Shown one piece after another: positions 17,386 through 25,995 of a stretch of DNA of 45,403 nucleotides (positions are counted from its first letter, which is position 1; each line of letters opens with the position of its first letter). This DNA comes from Desulfomonilia bacterium (GTDB lineage: Bacteria > Desulfobacterota > Desulfomonilia > UBA1062): the NCBI GenBank assembly GCA_036567785.1, contig DATCTV010000055.1, positions 1-45,403 on the forward strand, read 5' to 3'. A program made the translations under genes and the position numbers. The notes beneath the pieces are model-generated. The model had not been told where the DNA came from. It saw only the letters and a list, made by a program, of their open reading frames with translations, and searched no databases.

Positions 17386-18312
17386 CTATATAATTTCGAT
17401 GTCAACCGATTTGAGCATTTCATTGAATATATCCGGCGGCCAGAGGAGCCCCTTTGATTGTGCCGTACAGGCTGAAGCCGCAATTGACCAGGAATAAAGC
17501 TTGTGAGTATCCATTCCGAACTTGTCATAGGCCGCCAGGAAACCGCCGACGAATGCATCTCCCGCTCCTACCGGGTTTACGGCATCAACACCTGTTACCC
17601 TTGCCCTAGTCGAGTGGTTCCTTGTGATGAAGAACGCGCCGTCTTTTCCCAAAGTGAGCGATACGGTTCCGATCTTCGGTGTGAGCGTTCTAAGAAATGA
17701 GATGATTTCATCGACCTGGTTTAATCCCGAAAGTTCTGCTGCTTCATCCAGGTTGGGTTTTATCATAAAGGGTGAGGATTCGATCCCTTTTTCCAGCGCC
17801 TTGCCGCTCGTATCCAGCACGACAGGGATGTCATGTGCATTTGCGATGCTCACAAGCCTGGAATAATAATCGTCGGACAGGCCGTTGGCGAGCGACCCGC
17901 ATAATGCAACTATTGAAAAATCGTTTTTAATCAGCAGCTCTTCAAAATGGCTGCAGAACGCATCGGCCTGCTGTGTAAAAATCTTCGGCCCGAACGGGAC
18001 GACCTTTGTTTCACTTTGGTTTTTCTTGTCAATAAAGGCAAGCGTGATGCGGGTCAGGTCATTTATGCGATAGAATACCGTCCGGATTCCTTCACGCTCA
18101 AGCTCCGAGGTGATAAAGTCGCCCGTGAAACCGCCCAGAAAACCCGTAACCATGACATCGCTTCCGAGCAGCCTTGCAATCCTGGCCGCATTGTTACCCT
18201 TGCCTCCGGCATCGGGAAAGACATCCTGCCCGCGGTTTGTGGTGCCTGTCTTGAAGCTGTCTCCAAAAACAGTGAAATCGATTGCAGGATTCAGCGTTAC
18301 GGCCAGTATCAT
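17386..18312 (-). CDS. PfkB family sugar kinase (1-phosphofructokinase/tagatose-6-phosphate kinase type)
   Basis: A 308-aa ribokinase-fold kinase. The ATG at 18312 overlaps the TGA of the aldolase gene (ATGA) and begins MILAVTLNPAIDFT, the standard start of the FruK/LacC/PfkB subgroup. GGKGNNAARIARLLG (about residues 36-50) is PfkB signature 1; VNPVGAGDAFVGGFLAAYD is signature 2, with catalytic Asp252. The subgroup phosphorylates C6 or C1 of fructose- or tagatose-phosphates. Last gene of the sugar operon, after the class II aldolase. In a galactose-releasing operon a tagatose-6-phosphate kinase role is attractive, but fructose-1-phosphate or another sugar phosphate is equally compatible with the sequence. 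Confidence 0.82.
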   Translation of the reverse strand: MILAVTLNPAIDFTVFGDSFKTGTTNRGQDVFPDAGGKGNNAARIARLLGSDVMVTGFLGGFTGDFITSELEREGIRTVFYRINDLTRITLAFIDKKNQSETKVVPFGPKIFTQQADAFCSHFEELLIKNDFSIVALCGSLANGLSDDYYSRLVSIANAHDIPVVLDTSGKALEKGIESSPFMIKPNLDEAAELSGLNQVDEIISFLRTLTPKIGTVSLTLGKDGAFFITRNHSTRARVTGVDAVNPVGAGDAFVGGFLAAYDKFGMDTHKLYSWSIAASACTAQSKGLLWPPDIFNEMLKSVDIEII

Positions 18313-18905
18313 AGGTCGAGCAGCTTTCCCAGAATCTGGCAGCGGCATTCGGTTTCTATCCTGTCGACGATGTCAAAGCAGGCGTTCATGTCCCTGCCTA
18401 CTGCGATGATTCCATGGCGCGGCATAATGGCCATAAGCGGACTTTTCTCCCACTGAGTTTTTTTAGTCCGGAAATGATCCAGAACACTTTTTATAAGCTC
18501 CTCGGAGTAGCCGTGCGCCTCTTTGCAGCAGCCGATTGTCCCGAATTTTTCGGTCGTTTCCAGTTTGGGAACGATGGGCCTTGCCTTTGCAACGAACACG
18601 TTCGTCCAGTACGGGTGGGCGTGTATAACGGCATGAGCCTCGGGAAATTCCCTGTAAAGTGCGAGATGCAGTTTTCCCTCCCTGGTTATTTGTGCCGGCC
18701 CTTCGAGGACATTGCCGTCAAGATCGACGACTGACAGGTCCGCGTCCTTTATCTGCCAGCGCAGACGGTAACCCATGAGCCTCGGCGTGCAGCAGACAAG
18801 ATCGCCTTCCCGTACGCTTATATTGCCCCCTGCCGTATCGGACAGCCTTCTCTCCCAGACGAGCTTCGCTATCTCAAGCACCAGTTTCTTTGCGTCTTCC
18901 AGCAT
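18309..18905 (-). CDS. Class II aldolase/adducin family protein
   Basis: A 198-aa protein of the L-fuculose-phosphate aldolase/RhaD/AraD superfamily. TAGGNISVRE (about residues 25-34) is the substrate-phosphate and Asn loop, AVIHAHPYWTNVFVA (about 90-104) supplies two zinc His, and RHGIIAVGRDMNACFD carries the third His and the helix that follows. The ATG at 18905 follows AAAAGGA at about 10 bases; a TTG six bases upstream is a possible alternative. Length fits fuculose-1-phosphate aldolases (about 210). It is translationally coupled to the PfkB kinase, which suggests that kinase and aldolase act one after the other on the same sugar phosphate. It could also be a decarboxylase or epimerase of this superfamily. 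Confidence 0.82.
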   Translation of the reverse strand: MLEDAKKLVLEIAKLVWERRLSDTAGGNISVREGDLVCCTPRLMGYRLRWQIKDADLSVVDLDGNVLEGPAQITREGKLHLALYREFPEAHAVIHAHPYWTNVFVAKARPIVPKLETTEKFGTIGCCKEAHGYSEELIKSVLDHFRTKKTQWEKSPLMAIMPRHGIIAVGRDMNACFDIVDRIETECRCQILGKLLDL

Positions 18906-18954
18906 GATCAATTTATCCTTTTTTGCATTTATTCTAATTTAAACAACCAAAGTT

Positions 18955-19176
18955 TTAATTAGCAGGTACTTTCATTAAATCATTTGGATTAATTCCCTTG
19001 TTATATTGTATTGCGTTTAAGAATAACTCACAAAGACGATGTTTTTCATTATCTCTTCTTGTTTGATCGAGGCGCAATTGGTATCTCAGATGGAATAAAT
19101 ATAGAAATGAATTATTAAGACCTTCTCCGATTCTGATATCATGATATGCAATTTCTCTCGTGAGCTTTTCTTTCAT
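18955..19176 (-). CDS. Small hypothetical protein near the toxin-antitoxin pair
   Basis: A 73-aa open frame with no recognised family. The ATG at 19176 begins MKEKLTREIAYHDIRIGEG; a TTG 12 bases upstream is an alternative. It is rich in Leu, Arg and Asn and likely helical (FLYLFHLRYQLRLDQTRRD). The local DNA is more AT-rich than the sugar genes around it, as is that of the adjacent toxin gene, which suggests it arrived with the toxin-antitoxin module. It lies 46 bases from the toxin stop and 49 bases from the aldolase start. It may be a real gene, a third module component or a remnant. Confidence 0.4.
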   Translation of the reverse strand: MKEKLTREIAYHDIRIGEGLNNSFLYLFHLRYQLRLDQTRRDNEKHRLCELFLNAIQYNKGINPNDLMKVPAN

Positions 19177-19222
19177 TTCAACTCTCAAGTTAATCTAAAA
19201 GTTTGTAAAGGATCAATGAGAT

Positions 19223-19495
19223 TCATTTCCGATAAATCTCTCTTCTGTGTCCAATTCGCAGAACGAGGATTAAAAGCTCATCTTTTTTGAAGTGATATAT
19301 TATACGGTAAACGCCTACCCGTAGTCTTCTTAAATATCTGTATTCACCGGAAAGAGGTTCACCCTTAAGCGGTTCTGTGTACAACTCATTGATCGCTTCT
19401 GTAACTTTTACCTGATAGCTCCTGGGTAGTTCCTTAAATTCCTTTTCCGCCCTTTTATCAAATTTAACGCAGATTGAGTTCTTTCTTGATTTCAT
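19223..19495 (-). CDS. RelE/ParE family toxin
   Basis: A 90-aa type II toxin. The ATG at 19495 has AGGGA six bases upstream and begins MKSRKNSICVKFDKRAEKEF; an ATG at 19516 is possible. Family features: an N-terminal strand and helix (FDKRAEKEFKELPRSYQVKV), the L-x-G-x-(Y)-R-Y-LRRLRVGVYRIIYHF strand region, and a C-terminal basic strand ending HRREIYRK. RelE relatives cut mRNA in the ribosome and ParE relatives block gyrase; this basic tail (H, R, R, Y) is compatible with RelE-type cleavage but not decisive. It overlaps the antitoxin gene by 32 bases, the normal antitoxin-first order. Confidence 0.82.
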   Translation of the reverse strand: MKSRKNSICVKFDKRAEKEFKELPRSYQVKVTEAINELYTEPLKGEPLSGEYRYLRRLRVGVYRIIYHFKKDELLILVLRIGHRREIYRK

Positions 19496-19688
19496 CAAAA
19501 TCCCTGTATTCAGCATGCGGGTCGTTCAATCTTTTGTTTGCAATCTCCATATCTTCCATCTCCTGAATGATAGCATCTATGCCTTTCCTGATGAGCCAGC
19601 TTTTCGGGCGGTCGATGAGTCTGGCGTATTGATCTAGTATATTATTTATTTCTTCTGGTAAGCGTAAAGCGATGCTTGTTTGTGCCAT
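19464..19688 (-). CDS. CopG/ribbon-helix-helix antitoxin
   Basis: A 74-aa protein with the ribbon-helix-helix pattern at the N-terminus: strand TSIALRLP, then helices EEINNILDQYARLID and KSWLIRKGIDAIIQEMED. The ribbon would bind DNA and the acidic C-terminal half (NDPHAEYRDFDEIKKEL) would wrap the toxin. The ATG follows GGAGGTG. As in most such pairs, the complex probably represses its own promoter, which should lie in the 47 bases between this gene and the isomerase gene upstream. The module sits inside a sugar operon in the same orientation. Confidence 0.83.
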   Translation of the reverse strand: MAQTSIALRLPEEINNILDQYARLIDRPKSWLIRKGIDAIIQEMEDMEIANKRLNDPHAEYRDFDEIKKELNLR

Positions 19689-19735
19689 ATTTCACCTCCA
19701 TTTTACGTTGTAATACATTGTAATACTATAATTGT

Positions 19736-20707
19736 CTATCCAAAAAGCAGCCTGCGCATTAATTTGCTTGAGAATGTAGCATCTTTTTTCTTAAGTACCG
19801 TTTCGATTTCTCCGGCGTCCGCCTTTTCAATTATCTCATGAAACTTTGTAAGCCAGGCGGCGCTCTCTGCTATGGCGTCCCGGCCGTCCTCCCTGTAAGG
19901 AAACTGATCGATTGTAATCCAACCGGAATAGTTCGTACGTTTGAGCCAGTAGAAAAACTCAAGGTATTCGAGAGTATGTACGCTTCCCGTTATCATGTCA
20001 TCGTCCCAGTAGCGGTAATTGTCGTTGATATGGATGTGCAGGAGTCTGTCGCCGTATTTATGAAGCATCGCTACCACCTCGGCAGGATTCTCATAGGCAT
20101 ACAGGGCATGGCCGTAATCGAGCACCACCCCGCAGTTGGATGCGCCGGTTTGCAAGAGCATCAGGAGCGTTACGGCAGCAGTACTTGCATAACAGCGGTT
20201 TCGCGGCTCCTTGGGTTTGTATTCGAGTCCGATCCTGATGTCCTTGTTGTAATCGCACAGCTCCTTTATGGCCTCTTCGAAAAGCGTACGTTCCGTCTCG
20301 TAGTCGGTCTGGAAGAGATAGTCATAGCCGTCCTGTCCCGGCCATGGGGCGACAAGGCTGCAGCCCAGTTCCACAGCTGCGTCGATCACCCTTTTGGTAT
20401 GTGCGATCGCATCCCTGCGAACGGCCCGGTCGATGGAAGAGTATGTACCCTGCCTGTATTCGGCCCGTGAAAACAGATCCGGCACTATGGATACGACCGA
20501 GAGGCCTGTGCGCTTAAGACACGTCTTTACTTCATCAAGATTATCGAGGATGTCATCCGTGCCCACGAGATCCACCCCTGTAAGGCCGTCCACCGATGCA
20601 ATCCTTTCAAAGAGTTCCTCTGTGGAATACGGCCTGTCATAGGCAGAGCAGAACCTGTCGGAACACGAGCCCGCATTGCCAAGAAATACCGATAGTTTCA
20701 GTTTCAT
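19736..20707 (-). CDS. Sugar phosphate isomerase/epimerase family protein (xylose isomerase-like TIM barrel)
   Basis: A 323-aa AP endonuclease 2/xylose isomerase-like TIM barrel. Metal-ligand motifs occur at the expected strands: IGLEYKPKEPRN (Glu), GVVLDYGHALYA (Asp and His), RLLHIHINDNYRYWDDD (His) and a late Asp/Gln strand WITIDQFPYREDGRD. The family includes L-rhamnose, tagatose/psicose and inosose isomerases or epimerases. The start ATG follows AGGAGAGG. It lies 11 bases after the alpha-galactosidase gene, so it likely acts on the sugar that enzyme frees or a derivative. Conversion between galactose and tagatose would make sense but is not shown by the sequence. Confidence 0.8.
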   Translation of the reverse strand: MKLKLSVFLGNAGSCSDRFCSAYDRPYSTEELFERIASVDGLTGVDLVGTDDILDNLDEVKTCLKRTGLSVVSIVPDLFSRAEYRQGTYSSIDRAVRRDAIAHTKRVIDAAVELGCSLVAPWPGQDGYDYLFQTDYETERTLFEEAIKELCDYNKDIRIGLEYKPKEPRNRCYASTAAVTLLMLLQTGASNCGVVLDYGHALYAYENPAEVVAMLHKYGDRLLHIHINDNYRYWDDDMITGSVHTLEYLEFFYWLKRTNYSGWITIDQFPYREDGRDAIAESAAWLTKFHEIIEKADAGEIETVLKKKDATFSSKLMRRLLFG

Positions 20708-20718
20708 AACCTCTCCTG

Positions 20719-22899
20719 TTATTCGCTGTAAAGCCTGATCATCGAGCTGCCGAAATCGCCGATGACACCCGGTGTGTTGATGCCGGCATTCATGAGGGTG
20801 TCTCCGCTGAAGGACTGATTGAGACCGACCAGTGTGTAGTTTTTAGCCTGGTCAAGTCCTTTGAGTTTTAAAATCTTGAAGGGCTCGTGGGCGCCAGCAG
20901 TTTTCTTGAAATAGAAAAGCACGGCCTTTGCCTTGTCTTCGGTCACGTATATCCAGGCTGTTTCGTTTCCTTCGAATGGACTTAAAATTCTGTAGAATCT
21001 TCCGAACTGGACTATCGGCCTGATTTCCTTGTAAAGCGCGATATTCGTCTTTATCAGTTCCCTTTCCTGGGACGTGAGTTTGGAAGCGTCTATCTCAAAG
21101 CCGAAGTTCCCAGCCATGCCTGCATGCAGGCGCGTCATAACCGGGGTCATCCTGTGTATCTGATGATTGGGCGATGCCGACACATGCACTTCAATGCTTA
21201 TCGGCGGATAGACGATGCTGGTTCCGTGCTGTATCTTTATGCGCTCGAATGCATCCGTGTCATCGCTTATCCATGTCTGAGGCATGTATGCGAGCATGCC
21301 CGGGTCAGTCCTGCCGCCGCCGCTGGCGCAGCTCTCGAAAAGTATGTGTGGAAATTTCGCCGTAAGCGTATCGAGTATGCCGTAAAGCCCAAGGACAAAA
21401 CGGTGCGCCGTTTCAATCTGTCTCTCAGGTGTGGCAAGGGACGAGCCTATTTCAGTAAGGCTCCTGTTCATGTCCCATTTCACATAGGTGATGGGTGCGC
21501 TTGAAAACACGTCGCTGAGCACGTTTATCACGTATTCGCAGACGTCGGCGCGGGACAGGTCAAGCACGAGCTGATTGCGCGATTCCGTCTGCCTCCTGCC
21601 CGGCGCGTGTATGCACCAGTCCGGATGTGCTCGGTAGAGTTCGCTGTTCTTCGAAATCATCTCGGGTTCGACCCAGACGCCGAATTCCATACCGAGAGAA
21701 AGGACCTTTTCCCCGAGCGATTTTAGTCCGCCCGGAAGCTTCTCCTTGTTGACAAACCAGTCGCCAAGCGAGGACGAGTCGTCGTTTCTCTGCCCGAACC
21801 ACCCGTCGTCAACGACGAATATTTCTGCGCCGAGTTCCTTGAAGTCTTTTGCTATACCTAAAAGCTGTTCCTCGTTGAATGCGAAATAGGTGGCCTCCCA
21901 GTTGTTGATGCATACCGGGCGCTCTCTATCCCGGTAAAAGCCCCGGCAGAGTCTCTTTGAATAGAGTTCGTGGTATGTCTGCGACATTCCGGTGAGCCCT
22001 GAATCTGAGTATACTAGAACGGCTTCGGGTGTCTGGAATTTTTCGCCCGGTTCCAGCGTCCAGCCGAAATCAAACGGGTTTATGCCCATGGCCACACGGG
22101 TGTAATCATACTGATCAACCTCGACCGAACCAAGGAATGAACCGCTGTAGACAAGGGAAAATCCATGGACATCACCCGTGTCTTCCGTCGAGTCCTTTTT
22201 CAGAAGGGCGATAAACGGATTCTGCTGGTGACTGCTCACGCCGCGCCTGCTCTCTATAGACTGTGTACCGGGCACAAGAGGCCTCTTGTGTATATGCCGT
22301 TCGCGGCCCCATGAACCTGAAAGCTGAAGCATCTCGAAGTCGCAGTTCATGAAGTCAAGACTGAAAGACAGCGCCCTTAAAAGCTTTATGTTCGATGCGC
22401 TTTCGTTGATGAATTTTACCGAGCGTGCAACGGCGTTGTATCTTTCAAAAGCTGTGTAGCTCAACAGAACCCTCAATCCGATCAGCGGGTCGAACATGTC
22501 GATCACGAGGGTCTCGGCTTCATCTGCATTTTCAACGTATGTCGCAGGCAGTCCGTCGAGAGCCGGTTTACCCTTTGTTATCGAATGCCCCTGATATTTG
22601 GGCTCAGCCAGCCTGTAGCCGTCAGAGGTCTGCACCTGAAAAGCGGGCTGCCTGAAATCGCCGGTGCCATAGAACGGGTATTCGAGAGGCAGAAAGTCGT
22701 ACGATACGAATTCGCCCGGATGCGTGTCAGGAGAGTAGACCCTTATCGCCTGCCGGATGAATGGCGAAAGATCGGCATCTGTTACCGCCTTTCCCCAGTA
22801 GAGGTGTACAAGATCGCCCCATGCGAGTTTGATCACATAATCACTCGAACCCGCCCTCAGTTTGAAGATGCCTTTATCCTTATCGAAAGTTATAGCCAT
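20719..22899 (-). CDS. Alpha-galactosidase, glycoside hydrolase family 36
   Basis: A 726-aa enzyme of normal GH36 size. It has an N-terminal beta-supersandwich (residues about 1-310), a TIM barrel (about 320-640) and a C-terminal beta domain. In the barrel, FVVDDGWFGQRNDD, GMEFGVWVEPEMIS and YVKWDMNRSLTE appear in order; Asp476 in KWDMN is the nucleophile. FESCASGGGRTDPGML and SDDTDAFERIKIQHG follow; Asp546 in the latter is the acid/base. It removes terminal alpha-1,6-galactose from raffinose-type sugars or galactomannan. No signal peptide is present, so it works in the cytoplasm on imported oligosaccharide, in line with the MFS gene 17 bases upstream. The ATG follows GGAGGCAGGT. Confidence 0.92.
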   Translation of the reverse strand: MAITFDKDKGIFKLRAGSSDYVIKLAWGDLVHLYWGKAVTDADLSPFIRQAIRVYSPDTHPGEFVSYDFLPLEYPFYGTGDFRQPAFQVQTSDGYRLAEPKYQGHSITKGKPALDGLPATYVENADEAETLVIDMFDPLIGLRVLLSYTAFERYNAVARSVKFINESASNIKLLRALSFSLDFMNCDFEMLQLSGSWGRERHIHKRPLVPGTQSIESRRGVSSHQQNPFIALLKKDSTEDTGDVHGFSLVYSGSFLGSVEVDQYDYTRVAMGINPFDFGWTLEPGEKFQTPEAVLVYSDSGLTGMSQTYHELYSKRLCRGFYRDRERPVCINNWEATYFAFNEEQLLGIAKDFKELGAEIFVVDDGWFGQRNDDSSSLGDWFVNKEKLPGGLKSLGEKVLSLGMEFGVWVEPEMISKNSELYRAHPDWCIHAPGRRQTESRNQLVLDLSRADVCEYVINVLSDVFSSAPITYVKWDMNRSLTEIGSSLATPERQIETAHRFVLGLYGILDTLTAKFPHILFESCASGGGRTDPGMLAYMPQTWISDDTDAFERIKIQHGTSIVYPPISIEVHVSASPNHQIHRMTPVMTRLHAGMAGNFGFEIDASKLTSQERELIKTNIALYKEIRPIVQFGRFYRILSPFEGNETAWIYVTEDKAKAVLFYFKKTAGAHEPFKILKLKGLDQAKNYTLVGLNQSFSGDTLMNAGINTPGVIGDFGSSMIRLYSE

Positions 22900-22915
22900 A
22901 CCTGCCTCCGGATTA

Positions 22916-24235
22916 TTATTCTTTCTTCATTTCTTCTGCACGTTCTTCGAGCAGTTTCCTTAGCGCGTCCCTGTCAAACGTTATGAATCTGGCGACTATC
23001 AACAGCATCAGCCCGCACGGGACCCACCAGAATATGGAGAAGTTCATCATGAACAGATAACCGAACGGCAGCAGCAGCCCTCCGATCATTGGTCCCAGTC
23101 CCTGGTTGATGTTCTCGGTGATATTGTAGCAGGCAAAAACGGTTCCTCTGTGCTCTGGCCGGTTAACGTTCATGAGGATTGCCTTGCAGTTCGGGGCTGC
23201 GACGACTACCAGGAATCCCATGAGGAATGCCAGGCAGAGATAGGCATAAAAGCCGGCGCCTGCGGCATCAAAGCTTATGTTAACGAGCATGAAAGCAGGG
23301 ATGCAACCCAGCAGAACTACAAAACCGCACATAAGCGGATTGTATTTCGGATTTTTTCTGTACAGCCACTCTCCGACATAGCCGAAGAATATTATCCCCA
23401 AAGTGGCTCCGAGACCCAGGATGAGGAAGATCGTCGTAGCCTTCTCTTTAGAAACATGTCTCACGTTTTCAAAGAAATGTATTATCCAGTATCCGAGTAT
23501 GCCCCACGGCACGGTCCCGGGGATCGCCTGAATGAAGGTCCAGAGGTTTGTCCTGTTTCCGAATATAATTTTGAAATCCCTCAGGTGGATTACCTGCTTG
23601 TAGGCCAATCCCTTCTGAATCAGATCCTCAAGAGCATCTTCCGTCCGGCCTCTTTGAGGATCTTTGGCAAAGAGGGCGAATATCAGGGCAAGAGGCAGGT
23701 TGGGCAGAGCGATGAGGACAAATGATATGCGCCAGCCGTACTTGTTGGTCATGAAACCTGCAACCGCCACTCCCACGATTGAACCCACGGCCCATGCGGT
23801 CTGAAGCCATGCCGAGGCCGTCGCCCTGTGCTCTTCCTTGAAGTAGTCGGCGAGAAGGGAAAGGGATATCGGAAAGATTCCTCCAACGCCGATTCCGGAA
23901 AGGACCCTCCAGAACACGAAACCGCCAAGGGTCTTTGTGAAAAACGGCAGGCCTGAAAACAGGCATGGGATTTCACCGACGAGGACTGTAGCGATCAGGA
24001 GCCATTTGCGTGAGAACTTGTCGGTATAATAGCCGAAAAGGATGCTGACTATTGAGCCGACGAGCACGAAAGCCGAACCGATCAAACCGAGCTGCCAGTC
24101 GCTGACGCCGTATTCTCTTGAAAGTTCGGGCAGGATGGCCGACATGATCCTCTGGTCTGCGAGCAGAAAAATCGACATGAAGACCAGCATAAAGAGTGTG
24201 GTTTTGTCCCTGAAAGACATTTTCACAGTGCCCAT
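22916..24235 (-). CDS. Major facilitator superfamily transporter
   Basis: A 439-aa inner-membrane protein with about 12 hydrophobic segments. MFS loop motif A occurs as GYYTDKFSRKWLL after TM2, and the TM4-5 region has GIGVGGIFPISLSLLADYF and the RATASAW turn. The first ATG at 24241 touches the ribosome site AAGGGGAG; the ATG at 24235 has better spacing and is preferred. It begins the sugar operon and is the likely importer of an alpha-galactoside. The closest look is of the sugar-phosphate/anion-cation symporter type rather than the LacY or GPH type, so the substrate could also be a monosaccharide acid. Gene order supports the sugar role; sequence alone does not. Confidence 0.85.
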   Translation of the reverse strand: MGTVKMSFRDKTTLFMLVFMSIFLLADQRIMSAILPELSREYGVSDWQLGLIGSAFVLVGSIVSILFGYYTDKFSRKWLLIATVLVGEIPCLFSGLPFFTKTLGGFVFWRVLSGIGVGGIFPISLSLLADYFKEEHRATASAWLQTAWAVGSIVGVAVAGFMTNKYGWRISFVLIALPNLPLALIFALFAKDPQRGRTEDALEDLIQKGLAYKQVIHLRDFKIIFGNRTNLWTFIQAIPGTVPWGILGYWIIHFFENVRHVSKEKATTIFLILGLGATLGIIFFGYVGEWLYRKNPKYNPLMCGFVVLLGCIPAFMLVNISFDAAGAGFYAYLCLAFLMGFLVVVAAPNCKAILMNVNRPEHRGTVFACYNITENINQGLGPMIGGLLLPFGYLFMMNFSIFWWVPCGLMLLIVARFITFDRDALRKLLEERAEEMKKE

Positions 24236-24286
24236 GATCATCTCCCCTTAGTATTTTAAGTCAGTGTTAGAGGCTGCATGGATGCG

Positions 24287-24309
24287 ATAATAAATCAAAA
24301 ATTTATTAT
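24287..24309. promoter_or_regulatory. AT-rich inverted repeat between the divergent sugar operon and ffh
   Basis: ATAATAAAT / ATTTATTAT, a perfect 9-bp repeat with a 5-base centre, lies about 50 bases upstream of the MFS start. The position suits an operator for a local sugar regulator, but no regulator gene is nearby and AT-rich palindromes arise easily. Confidence 0.3.
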
Positions 24310-24431
24310 GATGGAAATATATTATCATTACAGTTCCATGCAAGTTTAATATTTCATTATAATTCTTTTAGAATCTGTTGTGAGGCATGACGGTTTATAA
24401 AAGAAAATTCTCTATGGGCAGGTCCTGAACA

Positions 24432-24460
24432 TTGACATGCGCCAACTTTATCGGATACGG
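24432..24460 (+). promoter_or_regulatory. Possible sigma-70 promoter of ffh
   Basis: A perfect TTGACA -35 is followed at 17 bases by ATACGG, a poor -10. The leader to the ffh ATG would be about 27 bases and holds CCGGGAGAAG. The -35 is convincing, the -10 is not. Confidence 0.28.
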
Positions 24461-24493
24461 TAATAACTCTTAAATAATCCGGGAGAAGAAACA

Positions 24494-25975
24494 ATGCTTG
24501 AACTTATATCCAGCGGTTTTAAAAAGGCTCAGGAAATCCTGCAGGGCAAGACTACACTGCAGGAAAGCAATATTGACGATGCAATAAAAGAGATACGCAT
24601 ATCAATGCTCGAAGCGGATGTCGAATTTCATATCGTAAGGAATTTCCTTGATACGGTCAAGGACAAGACGATCGGAGAGATTGTCCAGACAAGGGTAACT
24701 CATGCCGGAAAGAAATTAAAGGTAACTCCTGACCAGCATTTCATAAAGATTTGCTATGACGAACTGGCGTCGCTCATGGGACCTGTCGATACGAGTCTCA
24801 ACCTTAAAACCAAACCCGTATCCTCGATAATGATGGTAGGCCTTCAGGGAAGCGGTAAGACGACCACCACTGCAAAAATTGCCAGGCATCTTGAGAAGCA
24901 GGGTAGAAAACCCATGCTGGTAGCGGCCGATATCTATCGTCCGGCGGCTATCGAACAGCTTAAAGTGCTCGGAGGAAGGCTTAACATGCCGGTTTTCCAT
25001 GCACCGGGCAAAACACCTCCCGACATATGCAGGGATTCCATGGAAGCCGCCAGATTCAAGGGCTGCGATGTTGTGCTTTTCGATACGGCCGGACGTACGG
25101 TTGTCGATGATACCCTCATGAGAGAGCTTGAAGATATAAAATCATATACCAATCCTGACGATATCCTGCTCGTAGTCGATGCGATGATCGGACAGGATTC
25201 GGTAAATGTTGCCAGCGAATTCGACCGCAGACTTGGAATATCGGGCTTTATCCTGACCAAGCTTGATGGCGATGCCAGAGGCGGTGCGGCAATATCCATA
25301 AAGCAGGTTACGGGAAAGCCGATAAAATTCCTCGGAATGGGAGAATCCCTGGACAGGCTCGAGGAGTTCAGACCGGAAGGGCTTGCTTCAAGGATTCTCG
25401 GTTTCGGTGATGTGGTAGGCCTTGTCAAGGATTTCGAACAGGTCGTCGATGAGAAGAAGGCTGAAGAAGATGCAATGAAAATGCTCAAGGGGGACTTCAC
25501 GTTTGACGACTTCCTGAGACAGCTCAAAATGATAAAGAAAATGGGGTCTCTGGCCGACATATTAGATAAGCTTCCACTGGGACAGCTTGGAGTTCCGCAG
25601 GGTCTGAAAGTGGATGACAGGGAACTTGTCAGGGTAGAGGCAATGATCAACTCCATGACAAAACAGGAAAGACAATATCCTGATGTACTTAATGAAAGCA
25701 GATTAAACAGGATTGCAAAAGGAAGCGGCCAGCCGGCAGAGCAGGTAACGGGGCTTGTCGGCAGGTTCAAGATGATGCGCAACATGATGCGAAGCCTCGG
25801 CCAGGGCAACAAGAAGGGCCTCGCAAAAATGGGGCTTGGAGGAATGGCCAACATGTTCATGGATCAGATGCCTGATCAGGCCCCCAAGAGGGTTCTGGTA
25901 AATTTGAAGGCGGATGAGCAGAAGAGAAGGGATAAGAGAAAACTGGCCAAAAAAGCAAGAAAGCGTAATCATTAA
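24494..25975 (+). CDS. ffh: Signal recognition particle protein Ffh
   Basis: A 493-aa GTPase that binds signal sequences of nascent inner-membrane and exported proteins and docks with FtsY. The N domain covers about residues 1-90. The G domain has G1 GLQGSGKTTTTAKIA (about 114-128), DTAGR (G3), TKLDGDARGGA (G4 and following) and GMGES near its end. The Met-rich M domain runs from about 330 to the C-terminus (MMRNMMRSLG, MANMFMDQMPD) and binds 4.5S RNA and signal peptides. The basic tail (KRRDKRKLAKKARKRNH) is somewhat longer than in E. coli. The start follows GGGAG. It precedes the two-component genes by 20 bases and may be co-transcribed with them. Confidence 0.95.
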   Translation: MLELISSGFKKAQEILQGKTTLQESNIDDAIKEIRISMLEADVEFHIVRNFLDTVKDKTIGEIVQTRVTHAGKKLKVTPDQHFIKICYDELASLMGPVDTSLNLKTKPVSSIMMVGLQGSGKTTTTAKIARHLEKQGRKPMLVAADIYRPAAIEQLKVLGGRLNMPVFHAPGKTPPDICRDSMEAARFKGCDVVLFDTAGRTVVDDTLMRELEDIKSYTNPDDILLVVDAMIGQDSVNVASEFDRRLGISGFILTKLDGDARGGAAISIKQVTGKPIKFLGMGESLDRLEEFRPEGLASRILGFGDVVGLVKDFEQVVDEKKAEEDAMKMLKGDFTFDDFLRQLKMIKKMGSLADILDKLPLGQLGVPQGLKVDDRELVRVEAMINSMTKQERQYPDVLNESRLNRIAKGSGQPAEQVTGLVGRFKMMRNMMRSLGQGNKKGLAKMGLGGMANMFMDQMPDQAPKRVLVNLKADEQKRRDKRKLAKKARKRNH

Positions 25976-25995
25976 GTGTTTGACCCGGGAGGGTA

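Noticed and set aside
19838-20470. 210-aa open frame antisense to the isomerase gene
   Set aside because: The minus-strand TIM barrel motifs are clear; the plus-strand frame has no family features.
24934-25860. 308-aa open frame antisense to ffh
   Set aside because: It is rich in Ser, Thr and Pro as expected for the reverse complement of a coding gene, has no motif or ribosome site, and lies wholly inside ffh.
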